A stretch of 64,000 bases of DNA from Aromatoleum petrolei (GTDB lineage Bacteria; Pseudomonadota; Gammaproteobacteria; Burkholderiales; Rhodocyclaceae). The stretch is from the NCBI RefSeq assembly GCF_017894385.1, contig NZ_CP059560.1:3543501-3607500 (forward strand), given 5' to 3'. Under the pieces are notes generated by a model, which was given only the letters and a program-made list of their open reading frames with translations, was not told where the DNA came from and ran no database searches. The position numbers and the translations under genes were made by a program. Below, in pieces: positions 6,405-17,999 of this stretch (positions are counted from its first letter, which is position 1; each line of letters starts with the position of its first letter).

Positions 6405-8861
6405 ATGAAAAAAATGAAACTCGTGATGATCGGCAACGGCATGGCCGGCTGCCGTACGCTCGAAGAACTGCTGAAGCTCGCACCGGATCTGTACGACATC
6501 ACCGTGTTCGGCGCGGAGCCGCACGGCAATTACAACCGCATCCTGCTCTCGCCGGTGCTCGCCGGCGAGATGACGCTGCCGGAGATCATGCTCAACGATC
6601 TCGACTGGTACCGCGACAACGCCATCACGCTGCATGCCGGCAAGATGGTGACGAAGATCGATCGCGTGAAGCGCAAGGTCATCGCCTCCGACGGCACCGA
6701 GGCCGAGTACGACCGCCTGCTGATCGCGACCGGCTCGACTCCGTTCATCCCGCCGATCCCCGGGGCGGATCTGCCGGGGGTGCTCGCCTACCGCGACATC
6801 GGCGATACCGAGGCGATGATCGAAGCCTCGACGAAGTACAAGCACGCGGTCGTGATCGGCGCCGGTCTGTTGGGGCTGGAGGCGGCCAACGGCCTGATGC
6901 TGCGCGGTATGAGCGTCACCGTGGTGCATCTGGCCGACTGGATCATGGAGCGCCAGCTCGACAAGCCCGCCGCCGACATGCTGCAGGCTTCGCTCGAGGC
7001 GAAGGGCATGGAATTCCTGCTTGCGAAGCAGACCGAGGCGCTGGTGCGCGGCGAGGGCGGCCGCGTGTCGGCGGTGCGCTTCAAGGACGGCATGGAGATC
7101 CCGGCGGACCTCGTCGTCGTCGCCGCAGGCATCCGCCCGAACTTCGCGCTGGCCGAATCGGCTGGCATCTACTGCGGCACGGGACGCGCGCGCGGCATCG
7201 CGGTGTCGGACACGCTGCAGACGGTGACCGACCCGCGCGTGTATGCGGTCGGCGAGTGCGTCGCGCACCGCGGCGTCGCCTACGGCCTGGTCGCGCCGCT
7301 CTTCGAGCAGGGCAAGGTTGCGGCGAACCACCTCGCGAACTTCGGCATCGGCCGCTACGAGGGTTCGGTGACTTCGACCAAGCTGAAGGTGACCGGCATC
7401 GACGTGTTCTCCGCGGGCGACTTCACCGGCGGGCCGGACACCGACGACATCGTGTTGCACGACAAGCAGGGCGGCGTCTACAAGCGCATCGTGATCAGGA
7501 ACAACCGCATCGTTGGCTCGGTGCTGTATGGCGACACGGCGGACGGCAGCTGGTACTTCCAGCTGATGAAGGATGGTCAGGACATCCACGAGATCCGCGA
7601 CCACCTGATGTTCGGTCAGAACCACCTGGGCGACGCCGGCCACAAGGGCGAGAACCGGGCCGCCACGATGGCCGACACGGCCGAGGTGTGCGGCTGCAAC
7701 GGCGTGTGCAAGGGCACGATCGTCAAGACGATCAAGGAGAAGGGCCTCTTCACGCTGGACGAGGTGAAGAAGCACACCAAGGCTGCTTCCTCCTGCGGGT
7801 CCTGCACGGGCCTCGTGGAGCAGATTCTCGCCTCGACCGTCGGCGGCGCCTATCAGGCCGTCTCCGCGCATGACAAGCCGGTGTGCGGCTGCACGGAGCT
7901 GTCGCACGGCGATGTGCGCAAGGCGATCCGCGACCACAAGCTGCTGACCATCCCCGAGGCGATGGAAACGCTGTCGTGGAAGACGCCGAACGGCTGCTCG
8001 ACCTGCCGCCCGGCGCTCAACTACTACCTGATCTCGACCTGGCCGCACGAGGCGAAGGACGATCCGCAGAGCCGCTTCATCAACGAGCGCGCACACGCCA
8101 ACATCCAGAAGGACGGGACCTATTCGGTTGTGCCGCAGATGCTGGGCGGGGTGACGACGCCGGCCGAGCTGAAGCGCATCGCCGAGGTCGCCGAGAAGTA
8201 CAACGTGCTGACCGTGAAGGTCACCGGTGGGCAGCGCATCGACCTCCTGGGCATCAAGAAGGAAGACCTGCCGCACGTGTGGAAGGATCTGGGCATGCCC
8301 TCGGGCCACGCCTACGGCAAGAGCATCCGCACCGTGAAGACCTGCGTCGGCGCCGAGCACTGCCGCTTCGGCACGCAGCGTTCGATGGCGATGGGCATCG
8401 ATCTGGAGAAAATGCTGTTCGGCATGTGGAGCCCGCACAAGGTGAAGCTCGCCGTCTCGGGCTGCCCGCGCAACTGCGCCGAGGCCGGCATCAAGGACGT
8501 CGGCGTGATCGGGGTCGATTCGGGCTGGGAGCTCTACGTCGCGGGTAACGGCGGCATCAAGACGGAGGTGGCGCAGTTCCTGTGCAAGGTGCAGACGCGC
8601 GAGGAGGTGATGGAGTACTCGGGCGCCTTCCTGCAGCTCTACCGCGAAGAGGCCTACTACCTCGAGCGCACGGTGCATTACGTCGAGCGCGTGGGCCTGG
8701 AGCACGTGAAGAAGCACGTGCTGGAGAACGCGGAGAACCGCAAGGCGCTGTACGAGCGCCTGCTCTACGCGCTACAGGATGCGAAGGATCCGTGGGCCGA
8801 GCGCTACGCCGCCGATGCCGCGCCGGCCGTGCGCCGCGAATTCGAAATCCTCGAAGTCTGA
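6405..8861 (+). CDS. nirB: Assimilatory nitrite reductase [NAD(P)H], large subunit
   Basis: Cytoplasmic 818-aa enzyme reducing nitrite to ammonium with NirD. Domains in order: an FAD/NAD(P) pyridine-nucleotide oxidoreductase (about 1-400; VMIGNGMAGCRTLEE, VIGAGLLGLEAANGL), two BFD-like [2Fe-2S] segments (Cys cluster beginning at C429, VCGCNGVCKG and CGSCTG; then VCGCTELSHG and CSTCRP), and a ferredoxin-fold siroheme/[4Fe-4S] reductase. The siroheme-cluster ligands are visible as C647 and C653 (CVGAEHC) and C687 and C691 (GCPRNC). It starts 11 nt after cobA with AAGGAG upstream of the ATG, and nirD follows 17 nt later. Confidence 0.95.
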   Translation: MKKMKLVMIGNGMAGCRTLEELLKLAPDLYDITVFGAEPHGNYNRILLSPVLAGEMTLPEIMLNDLDWYRDNAITLHAGKMVTKIDRVKRKVIASDGTEAEYDRLLIATGSTPFIPPIPGADLPGVLAYRDIGDTEAMIEASTKYKHAVVIGAGLLGLEAANGLMLRGMSVTVVHLADWIMERQLDKPAADMLQASLEAKGMEFLLAKQTEALVRGEGGRVSAVRFKDGMEIPADLVVVAAGIRPNFALAESAGIYCGTGRARGIAVSDTLQTVTDPRVYAVGECVAHRGVAYGLVAPLFEQGKVAANHLANFGIGRYEGSVTSTKLKVTGIDVFSAGDFTGGPDTDDIVLHDKQGGVYKRIVIRNNRIVGSVLYGDTADGSWYFQLMKDGQDIHEIRDHLMFGQNHLGDAGHKGENRAATMADTAEVCGCNGVCKGTIVKTIKEKGLFTLDEVKKHTKAASSCGSCTGLVEQILASTVGGAYQAVSAHDKPVCGCTELSHGDVRKAIRDHKLLTIPEAMETLSWKTPNGCSTCRPALNYYLISTWPHEAKDDPQSRFINERAHANIQKDGTYSVVPQMLGGVTTPAELKRIAEVAEKYNVLTVKVTGGQRIDLLGIKKEDLPHVWKDLGMPSGHAYGKSIRTVKTCVGAEHCRFGTQRSMAMGIDLEKMLFGMWSPHKVKLAVSGCPRNCAEAGIKDVGVIGVDSGWELYVAGNGGIKTEVAQFLCKVQTREEVMEYSGAFLQLYREEAYYLERTVHYVERVGLEHVKKHVLENAENRKALYERLLYALQDAKDPWAERYAADAAPAVRREFEILEV

Positions 8862-8878
8862 ACTCCCGGAGCCACTCC

Positions 8879-9214
8879 ATGACCACCTTTGAAATCAGCG
8901 TCGACGCCGGCTGGAAGGAAATCTGCGCCGTCGAAGATATCCCCGTGCTCGGTTCGCGTGTCGTGAAGGCGGCGCGCGGCGGCGACATCGCGATCTTCCG
9001 CAACGCGGACAACGAGGTCTTCGCGCTGCACGACAAGTGCCCGCACAAGCAGGGCCCGCTGTCGCAAGGGATCGTGCATGGGCGCCAGGTCACCTGCCCG
9101 CTGCACAGCTGGAAGATCGAGCTCGACTCGGGCAACGCGGTCGCGCCCGATGTCGGCTGCACCAGGTCCTTCGAGGTGAAGGTCGAGGGCGGCCGGGTGT
9201 TGCTGAAGGTTTGA
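8879..9214 (+). CDS. nirD: Nitrite reductase small subunit (Rieske-type)
   Basis: Protein of 111 aa and partner of NirB. It has a Rieske-like [2Fe-2S] fold with CPHKQGPLSQG and CPLHSWKIEL, giving the C-x-H...C-x-x-H ligand set. Many assimilatory NirD proteins have lost these ligands; here they appear intact. The start at ATG 8879 is preceded by CCGGAG and gives the usual family length. An in-frame upstream extension would lie inside nirB and is rejected. Confidence 0.92.
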   Translation: MTTFEISVDAGWKEICAVEDIPVLGSRVVKAARGGDIAIFRNADNEVFALHDKCPHKQGPLSQGIVHGRQVTCPLHSWKIELDSGNAVAPDVGCTRSFEVKVEGGRVLLKV

Positions 9215-9246
9215 TCGGTCGCCGCATTCGCATTCTGGAGCTGTAA

Positions 9247-10461
9247 ATGGACAAGCAATCCTTCCTCAAGGCCGGCCATCCCCCGACGCTGCTGGCTTCC
9301 TTCCTGTACTTCGACCTCGCCTTCATGGTGTGGGTCATCCTCGGGCCGCTCGGCGTGCAGATCGCCAAGGACTTAGGCCTGGATCACGCGCAGAAGGGCC
9401 TGATGGTCGCCGTGCCGGTGCTCGCCGGGGCGATCCTGCGCATCCTGATGGGCGTGCTGGTCGATCACCTGAAGCCGAAGATGGCCGGCGCGATCGGGCA
9501 GGTGATCGTGATCTGTGCGCTCTTCGTCGCGTGGAAGTTCGGCATCCACAACTACGAGCAGACGCTGCTGCTGGGCGTGTTCCTGGGCTTCGCCGGCGCC
9601 GCCTTCGCGGTGGCGCTGCCGCTCGCGTCGCGCTGGTATCCGCCCGAGCATCAGGGCACGGCGCTGGGTATCGCCGGGGCCGGCAACTCGGGCACTGCAC
9701 TGGCGGCGCTGTTCGCGCCGGGGCTGGCGATGGCCTACGGCTGGACCAACGTCTTCGGCCTTGCGCTGATCCCGCTGGTGCTGGTATTCGCCTTCTATCT
9801 CGTGGTTGCGAAGGATGCGCCGGAGTGCCCGCCCGCGAAGCCCTTAACCGAGTACTTCAAGGTGCTGAAGGACAAGGATGCGTGGTGGTTCATGTTCTTC
9901 TACTCGGTGACTTTCGGCGGCTTCGTCGGCCTGGCGTCCTCGCTGACGATCTACTTCAATACCCAATATGGGCTCGATGCGAAGATGGCCGGCTACTTCA
10001 CCGCCGCCTGCGTGTTCGCGGGGTCCTTGGTACGCCCGATCGGCGGCCGCGTCGCCGACCGTGTCGGCGGCATCAAGAGCCTGTCGGTGATGTACGTGTT
10101 CGCGGCGATCTTCCTCGCGATCGTCAGCGTCGGGCTGCCGGAGGCGTGGATGGCGCTCGCCGTGTTCGTGGCTGCGATGCTGGCGCTCGGCATGGGCAAC
10201 GGTGCGGTGTTCCAGCTCGTGCCGCAGCGCTTCCGCAAGGAGATCGGCGTGATGACGGGGCTCGTGGGCATGGCGGGCGGGGTCGGCGGCTTCTACCTCG
10301 CGTCCTCGCTGGGCTACGCGAAGCAGGCTACCGGCAGCTACCAGATGGGCTTCGTGATCTTCGCCGGCCTCGCACTGGCGGCGCTGATCGGGCTCACCTC
10401 AGTGAAGACCCGCTGGCGCACGACCTGGGGCGCGGCGCACCTGACCTCGGCGCGCATCTGA
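9247..10461 (+). CDS. narK: Nitrate/nitrite transporter, MFS (NarK/NasA type)
   Basis: Inner-membrane porter of 404 aa, major facilitator superfamily, nitrate/nitrite porter subgroup, with about 12 hydrophobic segments. Family marks include the glycine-rich signature AGAGNSGTALAALFAPGLA in the first half, GGRVADRVGG in the loop before a later helix, and GMGNGAVFQLVPQRF plus VGMAGGVGGFYLASSLG in the second half, which matches the second nitrate signature. GGAG lies 6 nt before the ATG. It gives the operon a second uptake route besides NrtABC. Antiport or nitrite export cannot be excluded. Confidence 0.92.
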   Translation: MDKQSFLKAGHPPTLLASFLYFDLAFMVWVILGPLGVQIAKDLGLDHAQKGLMVAVPVLAGAILRILMGVLVDHLKPKMAGAIGQVIVICALFVAWKFGIHNYEQTLLLGVFLGFAGAAFAVALPLASRWYPPEHQGTALGIAGAGNSGTALAALFAPGLAMAYGWTNVFGLALIPLVLVFAFYLVVAKDAPECPPAKPLTEYFKVLKDKDAWWFMFFYSVTFGGFVGLASSLTIYFNTQYGLDAKMAGYFTAACVFAGSLVRPIGGRVADRVGGIKSLSVMYVFAAIFLAIVSVGLPEAWMALAVFVAAMLALGMGNGAVFQLVPQRFRKEIGVMTGLVGMAGGVGGFYLASSLGYAKQATGSYQMGFVIFAGLALAALIGLTSVKTRWRTTWGAAHLTSARI

Positions 10462-10496
10462 GGTTCGGGCGCGAGGCATAGACGGAGAGCCCCGGA

Positions 10497-12260
<1,764 letters not shown>

Positions 12261-12290
12261 AAGAACATGACGACACCCCTGGAGAGCCTC

Positions 12291-15041
12291 ATGGAAACGA
12301 AAGCCACCTGCCCGTATTGCGGCGTCGGCTGCGGCGTCCTCATCGAACACGACGGCGCGCGCATCACCGGCGTGCGCGGCGACCCCGAGCATCCCGCGAA
12401 CTTCGGCCGCCTGTGCACCAAGGGCGCCACGCTGCACTTCACCGCGCGACCCGAAACGCGCCTGCTGTACCCGGAGCTGCGCGACACCCGCGGCGAGGCG
12501 CGCCGCCGCGTCGGCTGGGACGAGGCGCTCGACAGCGCCGCGCAGCGCTTCGCCGACGTGATCACGGAACACGGCCCGGATGCCGTCGCCTTCTATATCT
12601 CCGGCCAGCTCCTGACCGAGGACTACTACGTCTTCAACAAGCTGATGAAGGGCCTGATCGGCTCGAACAACGTCGATACCAATTCGCGCCTGTGCATGTC
12701 GAGCGCGGTCGCGGCCTACAAGCAGACGCTGGGGGCCGACGCGCCGCCCTGTTCCTACGAGGATTTCGCCGAGACCGACTGCCTGATGATCGCCGGCGGC
12801 AACCCCTCCTACGCGCACCCGATTGCCTTCCGCCGCATTGAGGACGCGAAGGCCGCGCGGCCCGACATGAAGATCATCGTCGTCGACCCGCGCCGCACCG
12901 ACACCGCGGCGACCGCCGACCTGCACCTGCCGATCCTCCCGGGCACCGACATCTGGCTCTTCAACGCGATGCTCAACGTGCTGCTGTGGGAGGGGCTCGT
13001 CGACAACGCCTTCGTGCGCGCGCATACGGAAGGTTTCGACGCGCTGCGCGAGCACGTGCGCGAGATCACGCCGGCGGTCGCGGCCGAGGTCTGCGGGCTC
13101 GGTCCGAAAGGGGCGGACGACATCCGCACGGCGGCCTTGTGGTGGGGCGAGGCGCCGCGCGCGATGTCGCTGTGGTGCCAGGGCCTTAATCAGTCCACGC
13201 ACGGCACGCACAACGGCGCCGCGCTGATCGCGCTGTCGCTCGCCACCGGCAAGATCGGCAAACCCGGCTGCGGCCCGTTCTCGATGACCGGCCAGCCCAA
13301 CGCGATGGGCGGACGCGAAGTCGGCGGGCTCGCGAACCTGCTCTCCGCGCACCGCGACCTCGCGAACCCCGAACACCGTGCCGAAATCGCGCGCCTGTGG
13401 GGCGTCGCGGATGTGCCGGCCACGCCCGGCCTCACCGCGGTCGAACTCTTCGATGCGATGCACGAAGGCCGCATCAAGGCGCTGTGGATCGCCTGCACCA
13501 ACCCCGCGCAGTCCTTGCCCGAACAGGAGCGCGTGCGCGAGGCGCTTGCGCGCTGCGACTTCGTCGTGCTGCAGGAAGCCTACGGCAATACCGAGAGCGC
13601 GCCCTTTGCGGATCTCCTGCTGCCGGCAGCGACCTGGGGCGAGAAGGAAGGCACGGTGACGAACTCCGAGCGCCGCATCACCCACGTCAATCGCGCGATC
13701 CCCGCGCCGGGGGAGGCGCGCGCCGACTGGGCGATCGTGTGCGACTTCGCGCGCAAGCTGGGCCCGCTGATCGGCAAGCCCGAGGCCGCACGCATGTTCG
13801 GCTACGCCGGCCCGGAGCCGATCTTCGCCGAACATGCCGAGACCACGCGCGGGCGCGACCTCGACATCTCCGGCCTGTCCTACGCCGTGCTGGACGGCAA
13901 GGGCCCGCAGCAGTGGCCCTTCCCCGAAGGGGCGGGCGAAGGCCGTGCGCGGCTTTACGCCGACGGCCGCTTCCCGACGGCCGACGGCCGCGCGCGCTTC
14001 GTCGTGCCGACCGCGAAACTCACCGCCGAGCGCGCCGACGCGCGCTACCCGCTGCATCTGACGACCGGCCGCCTGCGCGACCAGTGGCACGGCATGAGCC
14101 GCACCGGCAAGGTCGCGCGCCTCTACAACCATGTCGACGAGGCGCGCATCGAACTCAACGCCGACGACATGCACCTGCGCGGCATCCGGGACGGCGATCT
14201 CGTGCGCGTGAAGAGCCGCCGCGGCGAGATCGTGCTGCGGGCGGCCGCGTCGAACGAGATCCGTTCCGGTCAGGCCTTCGTCGCGATGCACTGGGGCTCG
14301 AACGCGCTGAATTCAGCGGGCATCAACGTGCTGACGTTGCGCGAGTTCGATCCCTACTCGAAGCAGCCGGAACTGAAACACGCGACCGTGCAGGTCGAGA
14401 AAGCGAATTTGCCGCATCAAGCACTGATCATGCGCGGCGAGCCTGAGGGGACAACGACGGGAGAGGAGGAGGAGAGGGATCCCGCCGGCGTCACGCTCGA
14501 GCGCGCCGCGCGCCTCGCACCGTGGCTGGAGCGCTTCGCCTACGCGTCGCTCGCGCTCGCCGGCCGCGATCACCCGGCGGTGGTGCTGCGCATCGCACAC
14601 GACCAGCCGATCCCGCCGGCGTGGCTGGCCGAACTCGACACGCTGCTGGGCCTCGACGACGAGCACTGCCTCGCCTACAGCGACGCGCGCCGCGGCATCA
14701 CCAAGCGCGCGCGCATCGAGGACGGGCTCCTCGTGGGTCTGCGCCTCACCGGCGAGACCGCCGCCGCCGGCTGGCTGCGCGACGTGCTGGTCGAACGCCA
14801 GCCGACCGCCGAACTGCGCCGCTGGATCCTCGCGCCGCTCGCGAGCCCGCCGGCTGCCGCGAAGAGCCGTGGGCGTATTGTGTGCAACTGCCTCAACGTG
14901 TCGGAGAGCGACATCGCCGCGGCCATCGCCGGTGGCGCCGGTTTCGACGCGCTGCAGGACAAGCTCAAGTGCGGCACGAGCTGCGGTTCCTGCGTGCCGG
15001 AGATCAAGCGCCTGGTCGCCGCGGGGCGCAGCGCCGCCTGA
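12291..15041 (+). CDS. nasA: Assimilatory nitrate reductase, catalytic subunit
   Basis: Cytoplasmic molybdoenzyme of 916 aa reducing nitrate to nitrite. The N-terminal [4Fe-4S] ligands are C7, C10, C14 and C42 (CPYCGVGC...RLCTKG). The bis-MGD oxidoreductase body and the C-terminal dinucleotide-binding domain follow (LTTGRLRDQWHGMSRTG). The last 60 residues form a BFD-like [2Fe-2S] domain (VCNCLNVSESDI, CGTSCGSCVPEIKRL), as in Klebsiella NasA. ATG 12291 has GGAG 6 nt upstream and gives METKATCPYCG; an in-frame ATG at 12267 has a weaker site. No separate electron-transfer subunit (NasC/NasB type) is nearby. Confidence 0.93.
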   Translation: METKATCPYCGVGCGVLIEHDGARITGVRGDPEHPANFGRLCTKGATLHFTARPETRLLYPELRDTRGEARRRVGWDEALDSAAQRFADVITEHGPDAVAFYISGQLLTEDYYVFNKLMKGLIGSNNVDTNSRLCMSSAVAAYKQTLGADAPPCSYEDFAETDCLMIAGGNPSYAHPIAFRRIEDAKAARPDMKIIVVDPRRTDTAATADLHLPILPGTDIWLFNAMLNVLLWEGLVDNAFVRAHTEGFDALREHVREITPAVAAEVCGLGPKGADDIRTAALWWGEAPRAMSLWCQGLNQSTHGTHNGAALIALSLATGKIGKPGCGPFSMTGQPNAMGGREVGGLANLLSAHRDLANPEHRAEIARLWGVADVPATPGLTAVELFDAMHEGRIKALWIACTNPAQSLPEQERVREALARCDFVVLQEAYGNTESAPFADLLLPAATWGEKEGTVTNSERRITHVNRAIPAPGEARADWAIVCDFARKLGPLIGKPEAARMFGYAGPEPIFAEHAETTRGRDLDISGLSYAVLDGKGPQQWPFPEGAGEGRARLYADGRFPTADGRARFVVPTAKLTAERADARYPLHLTTGRLRDQWHGMSRTGKVARLYNHVDEARIELNADDMHLRGIRDGDLVRVKSRRGEIVLRAAASNEIRSGQAFVAMHWGSNALNSAGINVLTLREFDPYSKQPELKHATVQVEKANLPHQALIMRGEPEGTTTGEEEERDPAGVTLERAARLAPWLERFAYASLALAGRDHPAVVLRIAHDQPIPPAWLAELDTLLGLDDEHCLAYSDARRGITKRARIEDGLLVGLRLTGETAAAGWLRDVLVERQPTAELRRWILAPLASPPAAAKSRGRIVCNCLNVSESDIAAAIAGGAGFDALQDKLKCGTSCGSCVPEIKRLVAAGRSAA

Positions 15042-15310
15042 GCGACCGAGGACGCCAGGCGCTGCCGTCGATGCACGCACTGCGGCGATCCCGGCGACAT
15101 CTCCCTGCGCAAGGGCCGCTTCGTGAGGCGGCTCCTCACATGTGTTTCACGGGTTCTTGACATATGCCACGGTAGAGTCGCGCCTTGCCTGCGGGCGGCA
15201 TTAATGCCATCCCGCGGCGATCCCGATATACACGGACCGTCGCAGTGCATGCCCGACAGGATCGCTCCTGACGCTTCGCATGCCGGAAGGCGGCCGAGAT
15301 CGAGAAACGC
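15042..15310. other. Intergenic stretch after nasA with in-frame Cys-rich codons
   Basis: No complete gene is visible. Directly after the nasA TGA the same frame stays open and encodes a short Cys-rich segment with CRRCTHCGDPGD. It has no start codon or ribosome binding site of its own near the Cys motif. It may be the remnant of a former extension or chance. A TTGACA at about 15156 has no matching -10 box. Confidence 0.35.
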
Positions 15311-16888
15311 ATGCGCCACGACACCAATGTTTCAGTCCTCGGTCCGATTCCGCTCCGGCGCCCGCACGGAGGCGTGCTCGACCGTCCCTTCGTCGAACGG
15401 ATCGCTTTGATGCTGCTCGCGTTGCTGCTGATCGGCGCCGGCATCGGCCTGCGCGATCCGTCCAACGTCGACGAGGAGCGCTTCCTCGGCATCGCGCTGG
15501 AGATGCTGCAAAACGGCTCGTGGATCATTCCGCACCGGGCCGATCAAATCTATCCGGACAAGCCGCCGCTCTTCATGTGGATCGTCGCGCTTCTCGTCCG
15601 CGTCACCGGTTCGCCGAAGGTCGCCCTGTTCCTGCCGGCACTGCTTGCCGGGGCAGTGACCACCGGCTGCTTGTACGACCTCGGGCGCCGCCTGTGGAAC
15701 CGCCGCACCGGCGTCGCCGCGGCCCTGCTGTTCCTTGCCTGTGTCCAGACCTACAACGTCCTGCGCGCGGGTCAGCTCGACGGCCTCTTGTGTTTGTGGA
15801 TCTCGCTCGGCATGTACGGCCTCGTGCGGCACCTGATGGCCGGACCGGCCTGGGGTTGGTTCTACGTGGCCTGCGTCGCGATGGGTTTCGGCGTCATCAC
15901 CAAAGTCATCGGCTTCCTGCCGCTCTTCATGCTGCTGCCCTACGCGTGGGCGGTGCGCCACGACTGGCGTGGCGTGGGTCCCGTTCCGCGCGAAGCATGG
16001 CGCTGGGCGCTGGGCCTGGGCCTGATGCTGGCCGCAGTTGCCGTGTGGGCGCTGCCTCTCGCGGCCACGGTGCTACTGCAGGGCGATGCGGAAAGCCTCG
16101 CCTACGTGCGGGATGTGACGCTGCGGCAGACGGCCGAGCGCTATACGAATGCATGGATGCACCGCGAGCCGGCGTGGTATTTCGTCGTGAACGTGATCCC
16201 GGAAGTCTGGCTGCCGCTCGTCCTCGGCTTGCCGTGGCTGGTGCCGGCGTGGCGGCGGCAGTTCGCGCAGCGCGACGGGCGCCTGCTCGTACTGCTCGGC
16301 TGGGCGCTGCTGATCGTGCTGTTCTTTTCGCTGAGCACGGGCAAGCGCAAGCTCTACATCTTCCCGGCGCTGCTGGGTGCGGTACTCGCGGTCGCGCCGC
16401 TCGTTCCCTGGCTTCTGCGGAAATGGTTCGGCGGTCGTCCGCGGGCGCAGCGCGTCTTCAGCGGAATTGTGGCGGCATGGTTCGTCGCGTGGTTCGTCGC
16501 CGGCTTCGTCGAGCCGCTCAGGGAAGGTCCGAATCCCCACCGACAGGTGATGCATGCAGCTGCCGAGCTGACCGGCGGCGCCGATCTCCTCCTCATCGAG
16601 TGGCGCGAGGGGCACTGGCTCTTCGCCCGCCAGCCCATCGTGCATTTCGGCTTCCAGTCCGGCGCGGGCGTCGAAGAGGCAGCCCGGTGGCTGCGCGTGC
16701 ATCCGCAGGCGTTCGCGCTCGTACCGGGCCGTGAGTTGTCACGCTGCTTCGCTCCTGACAAGGCTCGCGCGGTCGGTGAGACCTCGCGTGCGGAATGGTT
16801 CGTCGTCGGGCCCGATGCCGACAACGGACAGTGTCATGCCGAGCTGCCCGCGCGGGAATTCCGCTTCGCGTGGCAAACCCCGATTTGA
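15311..16888 (+). CDS. Glycosyltransferase family 39 (ArnT/PMT-like) membrane protein
   Basis: Multi-spanning inner-membrane protein of 525 aa. It has the GT39 pattern: a first hydrophobic helix, then a periplasmic loop with acidic DPSNVDEERF (the DE motif expected to bind substrate), PDKPPLFMW, and about ten further membrane segments. Family members move a sugar from a polyprenyl-phosphate donor to lipid A or protein. The aminoarabinose pathway genes are not nearby, so the substrate cannot be named. The start at 15311 is the first ATG and has only weak GAGAAA upstream. It probably shares a transcript with the SdiA-regulated-type protein 31 nt downstream. Confidence 0.75.
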   Translation: MRHDTNVSVLGPIPLRRPHGGVLDRPFVERIALMLLALLLIGAGIGLRDPSNVDEERFLGIALEMLQNGSWIIPHRADQIYPDKPPLFMWIVALLVRVTGSPKVALFLPALLAGAVTTGCLYDLGRRLWNRRTGVAAALLFLACVQTYNVLRAGQLDGLLCLWISLGMYGLVRHLMAGPAWGWFYVACVAMGFGVITKVIGFLPLFMLLPYAWAVRHDWRGVGPVPREAWRWALGLGLMLAAVAVWALPLAATVLLQGDAESLAYVRDVTLRQTAERYTNAWMHREPAWYFVVNVIPEVWLPLVLGLPWLVPAWRRQFAQRDGRLLVLLGWALLIVLFFSLSTGKRKLYIFPALLGAVLAVAPLVPWLLRKWFGGRPRAQRVFSGIVAAWFVAWFVAGFVEPLREGPNPHRQVMHAAAELTGGADLLLIEWREGHWLFARQPIVHFGFQSGAGVEEAARWLRVHPQAFALVPGRELSRCFAPDKARAVGETSRAEWFVVGPDADNGQCHAELPAREFRFAWQTPI

Positions 16889-16919
16889 GTCGCGCATCGA
16901 CTGACAGGACGCATTCGAC

Positions 16920-17861
16920 ATGGCTTTTGCCTCTACCGGACTGCGGCGGTTCGCGCCGCGCGCGGGCCTCTACGCCCTGATCCTCGTCGCCGCCGTTGCA
17001 GCGCTCGGCGTCGCCGACCACGAACTGCACTGGCACCAGCGACTGCTGTCCCGCGCCGTGGTGCATCGCGGGACGCAGGGCTTGCCGTCGCAGGCGATTG
17101 CACTGCAGGACTACGAAGTCGTGATCGACGCCAAACCCGTTCCCGGCGCTGCCGAGCTCTCCGGAATCACCTACGATTTCGATCGCGACCGCCTGCTCGC
17201 GGTGAGCAACGACGGGCCGGCTGAGGTCGTCGCGCTGAGCCGCACTGGCGACGTGCTCGAGCGCTACCGTCTGGAAGGCTTCGACGACACCGAGGGCATC
17301 GCCTACATGGGCAACGGTCGGGTCGCGATCACCAACGAGACCCTGCAGCGCCTCAATTTCGTCGAGCTCCCGCCGCAGTCTGGCACGCTCGACGCGAAGG
17401 GATCCCCTTTCCTTACCCTCGGCCTCAACATGCATCGTGGCAACAAGGGCTTCGAGGGCCTCGCCTACGATGTGGCCGGCGACCGCGTCTTCATCACCAA
17501 GGAGCGCGATCCGCGTCAGCTCTTCGAGGTCGACGGCGTCGCTGCCTCGCTCGGCGGCCGGCTGCAACTGACCCTGCAGGATCACACCGACTGGATTGAC
17601 CGCGATGTGTCCACGGGCGACCTCGCCGACGTGTCCTTCGATCCGAAGACGGGGCACCTCGTGCTGCTGAGCGAGGAGTCGAAGGAGCTCGTCGAGCTCG
17701 ATGCCGAAGGCCGTTTCGTGAGCTCGCGCCCGTTGGCGGGCCGGGGTTCGGGCCTCGCGAACGACGCGCCTTCGCCCGAGGGGGTGACGATGGATGCGGA
17801 CGGCAACCTCTACGTCGTCAGTGAGCCCAACCTCTTCTACGTGCTCCGCAAGAAGCCCTAG
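16920..17861 (+). CDS. SdiA-regulated domain (YjiK-like) beta-propeller protein
   Basis: Protein of 313 aa with a single N-terminal hydrophobic helix (LYALILVAAVAALGVA), so it is probably periplasmic and anchored or cleaved. The body matches the SdiA-regulated/YjiK family: ELSGITYDFDRDRLLAVSND, GDVLERYRLEGFDDTEGIAY, NKGFEGLAYD, and a C-terminal PEGVTMDADGNLYVVSEPN, the repeat spacing of a phytase-like propeller. The biochemical role of the family is not established. It follows the GT39 gene by 31 nt and converges on hpt. Confidence 0.75.
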   Translation: MAFASTGLRRFAPRAGLYALILVAAVAALGVADHELHWHQRLLSRAVVHRGTQGLPSQAIALQDYEVVIDAKPVPGAAELSGITYDFDRDRLLAVSNDGPAEVVALSRTGDVLERYRLEGFDDTEGIAYMGNGRVAITNETLQRLNFVELPPQSGTLDAKGSPFLTLGLNMHRGNKGFEGLAYDVAGDRVFITKERDPRQLFEVDGVAASLGGRLQLTLQDHTDWIDRDVSTGDLADVSFDPKTGHLVLLSEESKELVELDAEGRFVSSRPLAGRGSGLANDAPSPEGVTMDADGNLYVVSEPNLFYVLRKKP

Positions 17862-17879
17862 GGACACCGATAGTCGGCG

Positions 17880-17898
17880 CGTGCGCGGTGCGCGCACG
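17880..17898. terminator. Hairpin between convergent genes
   Basis: An 8-bp stem CGTGCGCG/CGCGCACG with a 3-nt loop lies between the convergent SdiA-regulated-type gene and hpt. There is no T-run on either side, so function as a terminator is uncertain. Confidence 0.35.
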
Positions 17899-17999
17899 GC
17901 CTGTGATCGGTCCAGAAAGTCGGCGATCGTCGCTTCGCTGGGCCTCGCCCCAGCCGATATCACCTGGCGGGCAGGCGTGGATGTGCTGCGCTGACGCCC

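Noticed and set aside
6336..8717. Long minus-strand frame opposite nirB
   Set aside because: Same shadow effect; no domain, no start signals, and nirB motifs fully explain the plus strand.
15156..15161. TTGACA as a -35 box for the GT39 gene
   Set aside because: No -10-like hexamer occurs at 16-19 bp spacing; the start of this transcript cannot be placed.
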